From Arthrobacter sp. Leaf137 (GTDB taxonomy: Bacteria; Actinomycetota; Actinomycetes; Actinomycetales; Micrococcaceae): a DNA stretch of 64,000 nucleotides. The DNA lies in contig NZ_LMOI01000002.1 of NCBI RefSeq assembly GCF_001423525.1, forward strand, positions 89,110 through 153,109, in the 5' to 3' direction. The notes under the pieces were generated by a model. That model was given only the letters and a program-made list of their open reading frames with translations, did no database searches and was not told the origin of the DNA. Below are positions 40,375-48,219 of the stretch, piece after piece. Position 1 is the first letter of the stretch. Each line of letters opens with the position of its first letter. A program made the position numbers and the translations under genes.

Positions 40375-41511
40375 GTGTCCATCAGCGCCGATAACCCCAC
40401 GCACGAGTCCGTTGCCCAAGGCATGACCGTCCCGGAACCCACCCCGGAAGAAGCCTCCCAGCTGGAGCAGCTTTACCGCGACTTCAACAGTGAAAACCTC
40501 ATTCCGCTGTGGACCGAGATCGCGGACCTGATGCCGATGGTCCCCTCCCCCAAGGCTGTGCCGCACGTCTGGCGGTGGAACGACCTGTACCCGCTTGCTG
40601 CCCGTGCCGGGGACCTGGTTCCGGTGGGCCGCGGCGGCGAGCGCCGCGCCATCGCCCTCGCCAACCCGGGCCTCGCCGGTACCCCGTATGCCACACCCAC
40701 GCTGTGGGCGGCGATCCAGTACCTCGGCGGACACGAGACCGCGCCGGAGCACCGCCATTCCCAGAACGCCTTCCGGTTCGTCGTCGAGGGTGAGGGCGTA
40801 TGGACCGTGGTGAACGGCGATCCCGTCGCCATGCGCCGGGGCGATTTCCTGCTGACCCCGGGCTGGAACTTCCACGGCCACCACAACGATACGGACCAGC
40901 CGATGGCGTGGATCGATGGGCTGGACATCCCGTTCGTGCATTACGCCGACGCCGGGTTCTTCGAGTTCGGGACCGAACGCGTCACGGATGAAGCCACGCC
41001 GGACATTTCCCGCTCCGAACGGTTGTGGGCCCACCCCGGCCTGCGCCCGCTCTCGGGCCTCGATGACACCACAAACTCCCCCATCGCTGCCTACCGCTGG
41101 GAGCACACCGACGCCGCGCTCCGTGAGCAGCTGCTTCTGGAGGACGAGGGCCACCCGGCCACAGTGTCCCAGGGCCACGCCGCCGTCCGTTACACCAATC
41201 CCACCACCGGCGGCGACGTCATGCCCACCATCAGGGCCGAGTTCCACCGCTTCCGCGCCGGCGCTTCCACCGAGCCGCTGCGCGAGGTGGGCTCCAGCGT
41301 CTGGCAGGTCTTCGACGGCACCGGCACCGTGGTGCTCGACGGCGAACGCAAGGAACTCGCGAAAGGCGACCTGTTCGTGGTCCCGTCCTGGGCCAAGTGG
41401 TCCCTGGAAGCCTCGGCCGGCGGTGAGTTCGACCTGTTCCGCTTTTCCGACGCCCCCATTTTCGAACGCCTGAACTTCAACCGCACCTACATCGAAGGAC
41501 GCACCAAGTAA
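40375..41511 (+). CDS. gentisate 1,2-dioxygenase
   Basis: This 378-aa bicupin opens the gentisate ring to maleylpyruvate using Fe(II) and O2. Cupin 1 has APEHRHSQNAFRF (His126, His128) and GWNFHGHHN. The second cupin near residues 285-350 (EVGSSVWQVFDGTGTVVLDGE) is degenerate. Length and layout match the family. The start is GTG 40375 with AAGGAG upstream. Its stop codon overlaps the next gene's ATG by one base (TAATG), the first of two such couplings in the operon. Confidence 0.92.
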   Translation: MSISADNPTHESVAQGMTVPEPTPEEASQLEQLYRDFNSENLIPLWTEIADLMPMVPSPKAVPHVWRWNDLYPLAARAGDLVPVGRGGERRAIALANPGLAGTPYATPTLWAAIQYLGGHETAPEHRHSQNAFRFVVEGEGVWTVVNGDPVAMRRGDFLLTPGWNFHGHHNDTDQPMAWIDGLDIPFVHYADAGFFEFGTERVTDEATPDISRSERLWAHPGLRPLSGLDDTTNSPIAAYRWEHTDAALREQLLLEDEGHPATVSQGHAAVRYTNPTTGGDVMPTIRAEFHRFRAGASTEPLREVGSSVWQVFDGTGTVVLDGERKELAKGDLFVVPSWAKWSLEASAGGEFDLFRFSDAPIFERLNFNRTYIEGRTK

Positions 41512-42347
41512 TGAGACTCCTCACCCTCCGCCTCTCCGCCGGCAGCGAAGCGCGCACGACGGCGGTCCGCCAGGACGGCGATACGCTCACCGAGATCCCG
41601 GGCTTCTCCGACGTCGGCGCCTTGCTGCAGGACCCCGCCTGGGAAACCACCGCGAAGGCCGCCAACGGCGCAACGCACGCGCTCGACGGCGCCGACCTGG
41701 CCGCCGTCGTGCCCTCCCCGGGCAAGATCATCTGCGTGGGCCACAACTACCGCAACCACATCAAGGAGATGGGCCGGGAAGTCCCCGAGCACCCCACCTT
41801 GTTCGCCAAGTACGCAGAATCCCTGATCGGCCCCAATGACGACCTCGCCCTGCCCCAGGAATCGGACACGGTGGACTGGGAAGCCGAGCTCGCCGTCGTG
41901 ATCGGCAAGACCGGCCGCCGCATCCCCGAAGCCGAAGCCGCGGACCACATCGCGGGGTACGCCGTCCTGAACGACGTCTCCATGCGCGACTACCAGTTCC
42001 GCACTATCCAGTGGCTGCAGGGCAAGACGTGGGAGAAATCCACTCCGTTCGGCCCCGCCCTGGTCACCAAGGACGAATTCACCGCCGGACCGCTGATGAC
42101 CTCAGCCGTAGACGGTGAAGTCCAGCAGTCCACCCCCACGTCCGACCTGGTGTTCACCCCCGAATTCCTGGTGTCCTACATCTCCACGATCATCACCCTG
42201 AACCCGGGCGACGTGATCGCCACCGGAACCCCCGGCGGCGTGGGCCACGCGCAGGACCCCAAGCGCTACCTGCAGGAGGGCCAGGTCCTGGTGACCACCG
42301 TCGAGGGCCTGGGCCAGCTGACGAACCGCATGGTCAAGGAAGCCTGA
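41511..42347 (+). CDS. fumarylacetoacetate hydrolase family protein (fumarylpyruvate hydrolase)
   Basis: This 278-aa FAH-fold enzyme has metal and catalytic motifs DWEAELAVVIGK and GFPHNYRNH-like VGHNYRNHIKEMG. Further on are DVSMRDYQFRT and ATGTPGGVGHAQDP. It probably splits fumarylpyruvate into fumarate and pyruvate, the last gentisate step. Acylpyruvate hydrolysis is an alternative. Its ATG overlaps the dioxygenase stop and its stop overlaps the isomerase ATG by one base each. Confidence 0.88.
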   Translation: MRLLTLRLSAGSEARTTAVRQDGDTLTEIPGFSDVGALLQDPAWETTAKAANGATHALDGADLAAVVPSPGKIICVGHNYRNHIKEMGREVPEHPTLFAKYAESLIGPNDDLALPQESDTVDWEAELAVVIGKTGRRIPEAEAADHIAGYAVLNDVSMRDYQFRTIQWLQGKTWEKSTPFGPALVTKDEFTAGPLMTSAVDGEVQQSTPTSDLVFTPEFLVSYISTIITLNPGDVIATGTPGGVGHAQDPKRYLQEGQVLVTTVEGLGQLTNRMVKEA

Positions 42348-43105
42348 TGGTTGCCCGGCACGACCAGACCACGGACCCGGTCCTGCTGGACGGGCTGCTC
42401 CAGGCACGGCGCGGCACGGCGTTCTTCGCGCGCAAGCTCAACGAGCTCACTGACGCTGACCTGGACGGCGGCTCCCTCCTGAGCGGCTGGACCCGCCGGC
42501 ACGTTGTGGCCCACGTGGGCTACAACGCCCGGGCGATCGCCCGGCTGGTGGAGTGGGCCGCCACCGGGGTGGAGACCCCGATGTACCCGTCGGTGGAGGT
42601 CCGGAACCACGAGATCGATTTCGGTGCCACGCTGAGCCCCATCGCGCTGCGGAACCTGTTCGACCATTCGGCGGTCCACCTGAACGTCGAATGGCGCGAC
42701 CTGCCCGCCGATTCCTGGCACCACAAGGTCAAGACCGTGCAGGGCCGCGTGGTTCCCGCCGAGGAAACGGTGTGGATGCGCACCCGGGAAGTCTGGGTGC
42801 ACGCCGTGGACCTGGACAACGGGGCATCCTTCGCCGACATCCCCGCGCCCGTCCTGGCCCGCCTGCTCAAGGACATCACCGGCGCCTGGTCCACCCGCGG
42901 CACGGACAAGGACCTGGTGGTCGAAGTGACGGACCAGCCCTCCGCACTGGTTTACGGCGACACAACGGCTGGCTCGCCCGTGATGGTTTCCGGCCCGCTG
43001 GCGGCCATCGCCCAGTGGGCCACCGGACGATGCACCGCCGGCGTCACGGCGCGACGGGCCGGTGAAGCGGTTGAACCCGCACCCGCGGCCCCGGCCTGGA
43101 TCTGA
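42347..43105 (+). CDS. mycothiol-dependent maleylpyruvate isomerase (DinB-like fold)
   Basis: This 252-aa protein isomerises maleylpyruvate to fumarylpyruvate with mycothiol as cofactor. The N-terminal DinB-like bundle has SGWTRRHVVAHVGYNA (His52, His56) and TREVWVHAVDL (Glu148, His152), the metal ligands of this family. The C-terminal domain of about 100 residues (LLKDITGAW...) is the usual SCP2-like part. A mycothiol enzyme supports an actinobacterial host. It ends the gentisate operon. A rather Ala/Pro-rich C-terminal tail is present. Confidence 0.9.
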   Translation: MVARHDQTTDPVLLDGLLQARRGTAFFARKLNELTDADLDGGSLLSGWTRRHVVAHVGYNARAIARLVEWAATGVETPMYPSVEVRNHEIDFGATLSPIALRNLFDHSAVHLNVEWRDLPADSWHHKVKTVQGRVVPAEETVWMRTREVWVHAVDLDNGASFADIPAPVLARLLKDITGAWSTRGTDKDLVVEVTDQPSALVYGDTTAGSPVMVSGPLAAIAQWATGRCTAGVTARRAGEAVEPAPAAPAWI

Positions 43106-43150
43106 GCCGCAACCCGCGCCGACGCTCCGGGACCGCGGGGCCCGGTGGCG

Positions 43151-43483
43151 TCAGGCCGGGTTGCCGGGCGGCCGGTAGGAAATCTCCGCGGCCACTTTGA
43201 GGGCTTCCATGGTTTCCTCGACCGTGAGCAGCACCGTGGTTTCGAAGGAGCTCAGCGCGCCTCCTCCGCTGATGGCCAGTGCTACCGCGGCCATGGAAAC
43301 GTTATCCGGGGCCTCCCACAGGTTGTAGCCGTCATGGGCGCCGAAGCCGTACCAAAAACCATGGAGCTTGCCGCCCACGGATTCGATGTAGGCCTGGGCA
43401 GCTTTCCGGCGGTCTTCCGGATTCCGCGTCAACCGTGACCACGTCTCCGGGGTGTAACTGAACTTTGAGAGATAAAGGGGCAT
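43151..43483 (-). CDS. GYD domain protein
   Basis: This 110-aa protein has the GYD motif within FWYGFGAHDGYNLWEAPDN and begins MPLYLSKFSYTPETW. It ends in an FETTVLLTVEETMEALK helix. The fold is a dimeric alpha-beta barrel-like domain of unknown function common in bacteria. The start is ATG 43483 with GGAGAGG upstream. It follows the unknown 115-aa gene by 80 bases on the same strand. Confidence 0.8.
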   Translation of the reverse strand: MPLYLSKFSYTPETWSRLTRNPEDRRKAAQAYIESVGGKLHGFWYGFGAHDGYNLWEAPDNVSMAAVALAISGGGALSSFETTVLLTVEETMEALKVAAEISYRPPGNPA

Positions 43484-43563
43484 GGCCCTCTCCTATCGCC
43501 CGCTGCTGAACTGTGGCCGGTTGGTGGCTTCCGGCTGGCCGGAGCCACCAACCGCAAGTACGG

Positions 43564-43911
43564 CTACAGCTTGTCGGTGCGGTCCTCGCCGCCCCTGTGG
43601 CCGCCGCCGCGGAGGTTCTCCTGGACTTTGCCGAAGAGGTCCTTGATGGTGGATTCCGCGTTACTGATGACATCCACCGGCACATACACGTCATGCGTGG
43701 CCGGGAGGTCGTACTCGTCCTTCAAGTGCGTGCCGTTTCCGACTCCCTGCAGTGACAGGTAAACCATGGCTTCCGTCCGCGCGATCCCGGCAAGTCTTCC
43801 AAACACCACGGTGAACTCATTGGGCTGGAAGGTGATGGTCTGGCCGATGTGGCTGCGGCCAAGTTCACCGGCCGGAACAACCTTTTCTGACTGGCTTCCG
43901 GTGTAGTCCAT
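43564..43911 (-). CDS. conserved hypothetical protein, 115 aa
   Basis: I do not recognise this protein. It begins MDYTGSQSEKVVPAGEL and has a middle of about 70 residues with beta-type segments (QTITFQPNEFTVVFGRL, EAMVYLSLQGVGNGTHL, DLPATHDVYVPVDVI). It ends in a charged helix and a Gly/His-rich tail (GGGHRGGEDRTDKL). The start is ATG 43911 with AAGGAG 7 bases upstream, a strong sign of real translation. No signal peptide or membrane helix is seen. It is upstream of the GYD gene. Confidence 0.65.
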   Translation of the reverse strand: MDYTGSQSEKVVPAGELGRSHIGQTITFQPNEFTVVFGRLAGIARTEAMVYLSLQGVGNGTHLKDEYDLPATHDVYVPVDVISNAESTIKDLFGKVQENLRGGGHRGGEDRTDKL

Positions 43912-44091
43912 GAACTTCTCCTTAGATCGCCTGCACTGATGAAATGCAGTCTATCGCCGGGCGGCGCGGACGTGGCCGGCACTTTTCTTCACACGAACGC
44001 AGCGGGACCGGGCCGGGACTTGGGAGCGCAGCCCGGCCCTGCAAGACTGGTCAAAGCAGCCGCAAGCCACCGGATCCGCCAGGAGAATGCC

Positions 44092-45159
44092 ATGCCCCAT
44101 CAGGACCACGCCGCTTCACGCCGCAGCAGGCTCACGGACGTACTCGGCATTGACGTACCGGTGGTGCTCGGCCCCTTCGGCGGCGTGTCTTCCGTGGCGC
44201 TTACCGCGGCGGTGTCCGCCGGCGGCGGGCTGGGTTCGTACGGCCTGTACGGGTACGACGGCGCCGCGATCCTCAAGACGGCGGCGCAGCTTCGCGCCGC
44301 CACGGCCAAGCCGTTCGCCCTTAATCTGTGGGTGCCCACCGGCAGCGAAACGACGGAGCTGCCCCGGACAGAGTTCGACAGCTATGTCCGGGCGCTCCAG
44401 CCCTATTTCGATGAGCTTGGCCTCGAATTACCGGAGATGCCGGCGCGCTTCATGGCCGACTACGGCGAGCAGGTGGAGGCGACGCTGGAAGCCGCCCCCG
44501 CCGTCGTCAGCTTCGTGTTCGGCGTCCCCGCGCCGGAAATAGTGGATGAAGCGCACCGGCGCGGCATCAAAGTGGCCGGCACCGCCACTACCGTGGAAGA
44601 AGCCCTGGCACTTGAGGCGGGCGGCGTGGATGCCGTGGTGGCCAGCGGCATGGAGTCCGGCGGCCACCGTGTGTCCTTCCTTCGCCCGGCCGAGGAATCC
44701 CTGGTGGGCACGTTCTCCCTGGTCCCGCAGGTGGCCGATGCCGTCAGCATCCCTGTCATCGCCGCGGGCGGCATCGCCGACCGCCGCGGGTTCGCCGCGG
44801 CCCTGGCTCTGGGTGCCGACGGTGTCCAGGTTGGCACGGCCTTCCTGGCCACCAGTGAATCGGCCGCCGCGCCGGCCTACCGGGAGCTGCTGCACAGCCC
44901 GGCTGCAGGAAACACTGTCCTGACCCGCGCGCTGAGCGGCCGGCTGGCACGCGGAATCCCCAACCGGGTTACCTCGGAACTGGCGCCACCGGCCATCGCT
45001 CCGTTCCCCGTCCAGAACTGGCTGACCGGCAGGTTCCGTCCGACAGCCGCCGCTGCCGGAAATACGGACCTCATGTCCCTGTGGGCGGGGCAGTCTGCGC
45101 GGCTCGTCCGGCACCAGGGCGCTGCGGATGTCCTGGCGGAGCTGCTGGCCGGGGCCTAA
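44092..45159 (+). CDS. nitronate monooxygenase / 2-nitropropane dioxygenase family FMN enzyme
   Basis: This 355-aa FMN barrel has the N-terminal VPVVLGPFGGVSSVALTAAVSAGGGLGSYG, GVDAVVASGMESGGHR and IPVIAAGGIADRRGFAAALALGADGVQVGTAF, the FMN-phosphate site of this family. It oxidises nitronates to carbonyls with O2. The start is ATG 44092 with AGGAG; a frame extension upstream to 43939 is low-quality. A His in the GMESGGHRVSF motif fits the class I active site. No operon partner is evident. Confidence 0.88.
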   Translation: MPHQDHAASRRSRLTDVLGIDVPVVLGPFGGVSSVALTAAVSAGGGLGSYGLYGYDGAAILKTAAQLRAATAKPFALNLWVPTGSETTELPRTEFDSYVRALQPYFDELGLELPEMPARFMADYGEQVEATLEAAPAVVSFVFGVPAPEIVDEAHRRGIKVAGTATTVEEALALEAGGVDAVVASGMESGGHRVSFLRPAEESLVGTFSLVPQVADAVSIPVIAAGGIADRRGFAAALALGADGVQVGTAFLATSESAAAPAYRELLHSPAAGNTVLTRALSGRLARGIPNRVTSELAPPAIAPFPVQNWLTGRFRPTAAAAGNTDLMSLWAGQSARLVRHQGAADVLAELLAGA

Positions 45160-45239
45160 AGCGGCTGCTCCTCCCTGCTTGTCCGCTGCGGTTGTCCACA
45201 TACCGTCAGCCCGGCACCGTAACGTCCCCGGTTCCCCGG

Positions 45240-45277
45240 TAGAATCGCACGGGCAGGAACAGCCGCTGTTTCCTGCC
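45240..45277 (+). promoter_or_regulatory. possible promoter and 5' UTR hairpin of the membrane-protein/ycnI genes
   Basis: TAGAAT (45240-45245) is a good -10; no convincing -35 is visible. GGCAGGAACAG (45252-45262) pairs with CTGTTTCCTGCC (45266-45277) with one bulge, placing a hairpin at the start of the mRNA. This may stabilise it or regulate it; weak evidence. Confidence 0.35.
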
Positions 45278-45312
45278 GTTGTCCGCACCACCGCACGGGG
45301 AGGGGAGAGTCA

Positions 45313-45942
45313 GTGCCGGCACACCGCACACCCTTCCACCTCCTCCGCGCCTCGGCCCTTGCAACCGGCATCCTGACCCTCGCCGCCGGCGCCCACGTGG
45401 CCGGCGGCGGTCAGCTTCCCGCTCCGGGGATCCTCCTCGCCATCCTGGCGCTTACGGGTCTCGCCAGCACCGCCGCCACCAGGCTCAAGCTCTCCTTCCC
45501 GGCCATGGCCGGTCTGATGGGCGGCGGGCAACTGGCGCTGCACGAACTGTTCGCCACGTTCAGCGTGCCCTCACAGCCTTCCGTTCCCGTGGCAGCCTAT
45601 GCAGGCCACCAGCACGGCGTGCCGGCGCTCCCGCCGGAGCTGCTGGCCATGGCCGGGCATGTGGGCGGCCCCGCAGACCCGTCGTCGGGTTCCCTCATGC
45701 TGGCCGCGCACGCGCTGGCAACCCTCGGATGTGCCCTTCTGCTGGCCAAGGGCGAAGCAGCGCTCTGGGCCCTGGCCGGCTGGCTGAGGCCCCTCGCCGG
45801 CCTTCCCGCACCCCTGGCGTTCAACGACGCCGGGCCAGTTCCCGCAGCACTTCCCCCAACCGCCGCTCCGCTCCGCCCCTGGCGGAACCTGCGGCAGGAC
45901 AGCCGACGCGGCCCGCCTTCCGCCGTCGCGCTTTCCTCCTGA
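45313..45942 (+). CDS. unknown membrane protein with His-rich loop, next to ycnI
   Basis: This 209-aa protein has about four hydrophobic segments (near 12-30, 37-55, 60-75 and 134-158). A loop holds AAYAGHQHGVP and AMAGHVGGPAD, with several His residues. The C-terminal 45 residues are Pro/Arg-rich. I recognise no family. The start is GTG 45313 with GGGGAG upstream. It precedes the YcnI gene by 82 bases, so a role in copper handling is possible but is inferred from position and the histidines only. Confidence 0.65.
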   Translation: MPAHRTPFHLLRASALATGILTLAAGAHVAGGGQLPAPGILLAILALTGLASTAATRLKLSFPAMAGLMGGGQLALHELFATFSVPSQPSVPVAAYAGHQHGVPALPPELLAMAGHVGGPADPSSGSLMLAAHALATLGCALLLAKGEAALWALAGWLRPLAGLPAPLAFNDAGPVPAALPPTAAPLRPWRNLRQDSRRGPPSAVALSS

Positions 45943-46024
45943 CCCGCACCGGCACCGCACACCGGCCCGGGCATTCCCAGAAACTTTTGCACGCCGCGTA
46001 TGGCGTGCGCCAGAAAGGCAACCC

Positions 46025-46756
46025 ATGAATTCCTCAACACTTCGCCGTACCCTGACCACAGCCGCAGCCGGCACCGCCGCGCTGATCCTGGCAGGCGCCG
46101 GAGCCGCGTCCGCCCATGTGGGCGTGACGCCGGACAAGACCTCAGCCAACTCCTATGCGCTGCTGACCTTCGCCATCCCCCACGGCTGCGAGGAATCCGC
46201 CACCACCAAGGTGGCCATTAGCCTGCCGGCAGAGCTCAACGATGCCCAGCCCACCGTGAATCCCAACTGGACAGCGGAGAAGGTGACCGAACAGCTCGCC
46301 GAGCCGAAAAAGCTCGCCGACGGCAGTTCCATCACGAAGCGGACCAGCCAGATCGTCTACACGGCCAAGACGCCCCTGGCGCACGAACTCCGTGACACGC
46401 TGGTCCTGTCCGTCAAGCTTCCCGATGCCGCCGGCACCACCCTGAATTTCCCCACGCTGCAGACGTGCGAGTCCGGCCAGACGGACTGGTCTGAAATCGC
46501 CAAGGACGGCCAGGACCCGCACTCACTGAAGGCGCCGGCCCCGTCCATCACCATCACCGAGGCCGCCGCGTCCGACGGGAACGGTGCCACCGCGGCCGCG
46601 GCAACCCACACGGAACAGGCAGCGTCCGTGACGGACAGCGGCGCCGATGCCCGCAGCTGGGCCGGCCTCGGGGCCGGCGTGGCCGGGCTGGTACTCGGCG
46701 GGCTCGCGCTGCTTCGGAGCGGCGCACGCCGGAAGGCGGCCGACAGCACCAAGTAG
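46025..46756 (+). CDS. YcnI-type copper-associated protein (DUF1775)
   Basis: This 243-aa secreted, membrane-anchored protein has a signal peptide cleaved near ASA-30, leaving His31 at the mature N-terminus (HVGVTPDKTSANSY). That His is the copper-binding residue in YcnI-like proteins. The domain has AIPHGCEESATTKV and TCESGQTDW cysteines. A C-terminal helix near 207-225 (WAGLGAGVAGLVLGGLALL) anchors it. Family members sit with copC/copD-type copper genes, which are absent here. The RBS lies in GAAAGGCAACCC before the ATG. Confidence 0.88.
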   Translation: MNSSTLRRTLTTAAAGTAALILAGAGAASAHVGVTPDKTSANSYALLTFAIPHGCEESATTKVAISLPAELNDAQPTVNPNWTAEKVTEQLAEPKKLADGSSITKRTSQIVYTAKTPLAHELRDTLVLSVKLPDAAGTTLNFPTLQTCESGQTDWSEIAKDGQDPHSLKAPAPSITITEAAASDGNGATAAAATHTEQAASVTDSGADARSWAGLGAGVAGLVLGGLALLRSGARRKAADSTK

Positions 46757-46762
46757 CCCCGG

Positions 46763-46797
46763 TTTGATGCCCGGATCATCACGATCCGGGCATCAAA
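46763..46797 (+). terminator. intrinsic terminator after ycnI
   Basis: TTTGATGCCCGGATC and its exact complement form a 15-bp stem with a 5-base loop. It starts 7 bases after the ycnI stop and is followed by TTG. The T run is short. Confidence 0.75.
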
Positions 46798-46856
46798 TTG
46801 CCTTGGGACCACGTGGCATCGTTGACGCCGCCCCGGACTGCCGCGAAGGTGGTGGC

Positions 46857-47498
46857 ATGAGGTCTCAGAAAACACTCCAGGGGATAACCTTGTCGACGGC
46901 CGGCGTGGCGGCTGTCCTGCTGCTTGCATCATGCGGTCTCGGCCAGCCGCAGAGCCAAACGACTACCACCCCGGCCGGGCCGGGGACGGGCTCCGCCAGC
47001 CCTTCGCAGTCCGCACCCCCGGCTACAACGGCCGCGCCGCCGTCGTCCGCCGCCCCTGCCACCACCACGCCGGCAGGGCCCGGACTGTGCAAGGCGGCCG
47101 GGCTGTCCGCCGCCACCGACGCCACCGGAGGGGGCGCCGCAGGAAGCGTCTACATGAAGCTCAACCTCACCAATACCGGCAGCGAACCCTGCATCCTCAA
47201 GGGCTTCCCCGGCGTGTCCCTCGCAGCGGACGCGGCAGGCGGCCCCATCGGCGCGGCGGCCGACCGGGACGAGTCCGTTCCTGTCACGGATGTCCTGCTG
47301 GAACCGGGTCAAACCGGCTGGGCCCAGCTGCGCTACACGCAGGCAGGCAATTACACGGATTGCTCACCGGTTGAGGCGGCCGGCTACCGGATCTACCCGC
47401 CGGAGGACACCGCGTCCCTTTTCCTGGCCCAGCCCACCACTGCCTGCAACAACGCAGAGATCAAACTGCTGACCATCGGCGCTTTCCAGCCCGCCTGA
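46857..47498 (+). CDS. DUF4232 domain lipoprotein
   Basis: This 213-aa protein has a signal peptide ending in LLASC (Cys26), a lipid-anchor site. A low-complexity Thr/Pro/Ala/Ser linker spans about 30-75, and a DUF4232-type beta-domain follows (LNLTNTGSEPCILKGFPGV, ATTACNNAEIKLL). Four cysteines could form two disulphides. The family is common in actinobacterial surface proteins and of unknown role. The start is ATG 46857 with AAGG upstream; a longer frame runs back over the ycnI terminator. Confidence 0.82.
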   Translation: MRSQKTLQGITLSTAGVAAVLLLASCGLGQPQSQTTTTPAGPGTGSASPSQSAPPATTAAPPSSAAPATTTPAGPGLCKAAGLSAATDATGGGAAGSVYMKLNLTNTGSEPCILKGFPGVSLAADAAGGPIGAAADRDESVPVTDVLLEPGQTGWAQLRYTQAGNYTDCSPVEAAGYRIYPPEDTASLFLAQPTTACNNAEIKLLTIGAFQPA

Positions 47499-47519
47499 GG
47501 CGACTGCTCCACGCCACGC

Positions 47520-47560
47520 AAAAGCAGGCGGTCCCGGCATCTGCCGGACCGCCTGCTTTT
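47520..47560. terminator. bidirectional terminator between convergent genes
   Basis: AAAAGCAGGCGGTCC and its exact complement form a 15-bp stem with an 11-base loop; A and T runs flank it on both sides. It separates the DUF4232 gene (+) and the DUF4383 gene (-). Confidence 0.88.
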
Positions 47561-47574
47561 GTCTCTGGTGGTAC

Positions 47575-48039
47575 TCAGGCCGTGGTGCGCCCGGTCCGTG
47601 CTGTCCGGCGGGAAAGGGCCACCCCCAGGCCGATCATGGCAACGCCAAGGACGAAGTGCAGCCAGTTGTCAGCGGTGTTGACCGGAACAAAGTTGGCTGC
47701 CGAATCCTGGCCGATCAGCAGGCCATAGAGCCACAGGACCAGGTAGATGGCGCCGCCGCCGATCAGGTAGTTCCTGGACTGCGCGGCGCTGCCGGCCATG
47801 GCGATTCCCGCGACGCCGAAGAGCAGGTGCACGATGTTGTGCAGGATGGACACCTGGAAGATGCCCAGGAGCAACGCCTCGGAACCGTGCCCGGCAAAGC
47901 CGAGGCTCTCGTAGTTGGACGTGATGCCCGGGATGAAGCCCAGAACCCCCACCAGGAGGAAGACGGCGCCAACTGCCAGGGTTGCTTTTTGGATGTTGGT
48001 CCGGCCTGCGGTGCGACCGGTGGAACTCATGCTGGTCAT
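47575..48039 (-). CDS. DUF4383 membrane protein
   Basis: This 154-aa protein has four membrane helices (about 19-40, 58-78, 88-108 and 123-142). Family-typical segments are GFIPGITSNYESLGF and SILHNIVHLLFGVAGIAMA. The role of DUF4383 is unknown. The start is ATG 48039 with AGGAG upstream; a second ATG lies three codons later. It is divergent from the FAD-Rieske gene. Confidence 0.85.
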   Translation of the reverse strand: MTSMSSTGRTAGRTNIQKATLAVGAVFLLVGVLGFIPGITSNYESLGFAGHGSEALLLGIFQVSILHNIVHLLFGVAGIAMAGSAAQSRNYLIGGGAIYLVLWLYGLLIGQDSAANFVPVNTADNWLHFVLGVAMIGLGVALSRRTARTGRTTA

Positions 48040-48120
48040 GATGTCTCCTGCTTTCAGTCGTATAAGTGCACGTCATCGCCGCCGGGTCCTGCCTGACCAT
48101 AGACTTAACCCCCGACAAGC

Positions 48121-48132
48121 TAAGTATACTTA
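48121..48132. promoter_or_regulatory. perfect 12-bp palindrome in the divergent region
   Basis: TAAGTATACTTA is a perfect palindrome between the DUF4383 and FAD-Rieske genes. It contains TATACT on both strands, so it could be a -10 element or a regulator site. No -35 is convincing. Confidence 0.4.
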
Positions 48133-48219
48133 CCAAATCATCTGTGGAAAGGCAGGGCCCATAACGGACCCATCACAGATCGGCCCGGAGGGCCGTCGGA
48201 TGAGGCAGGGTGAACTGGC

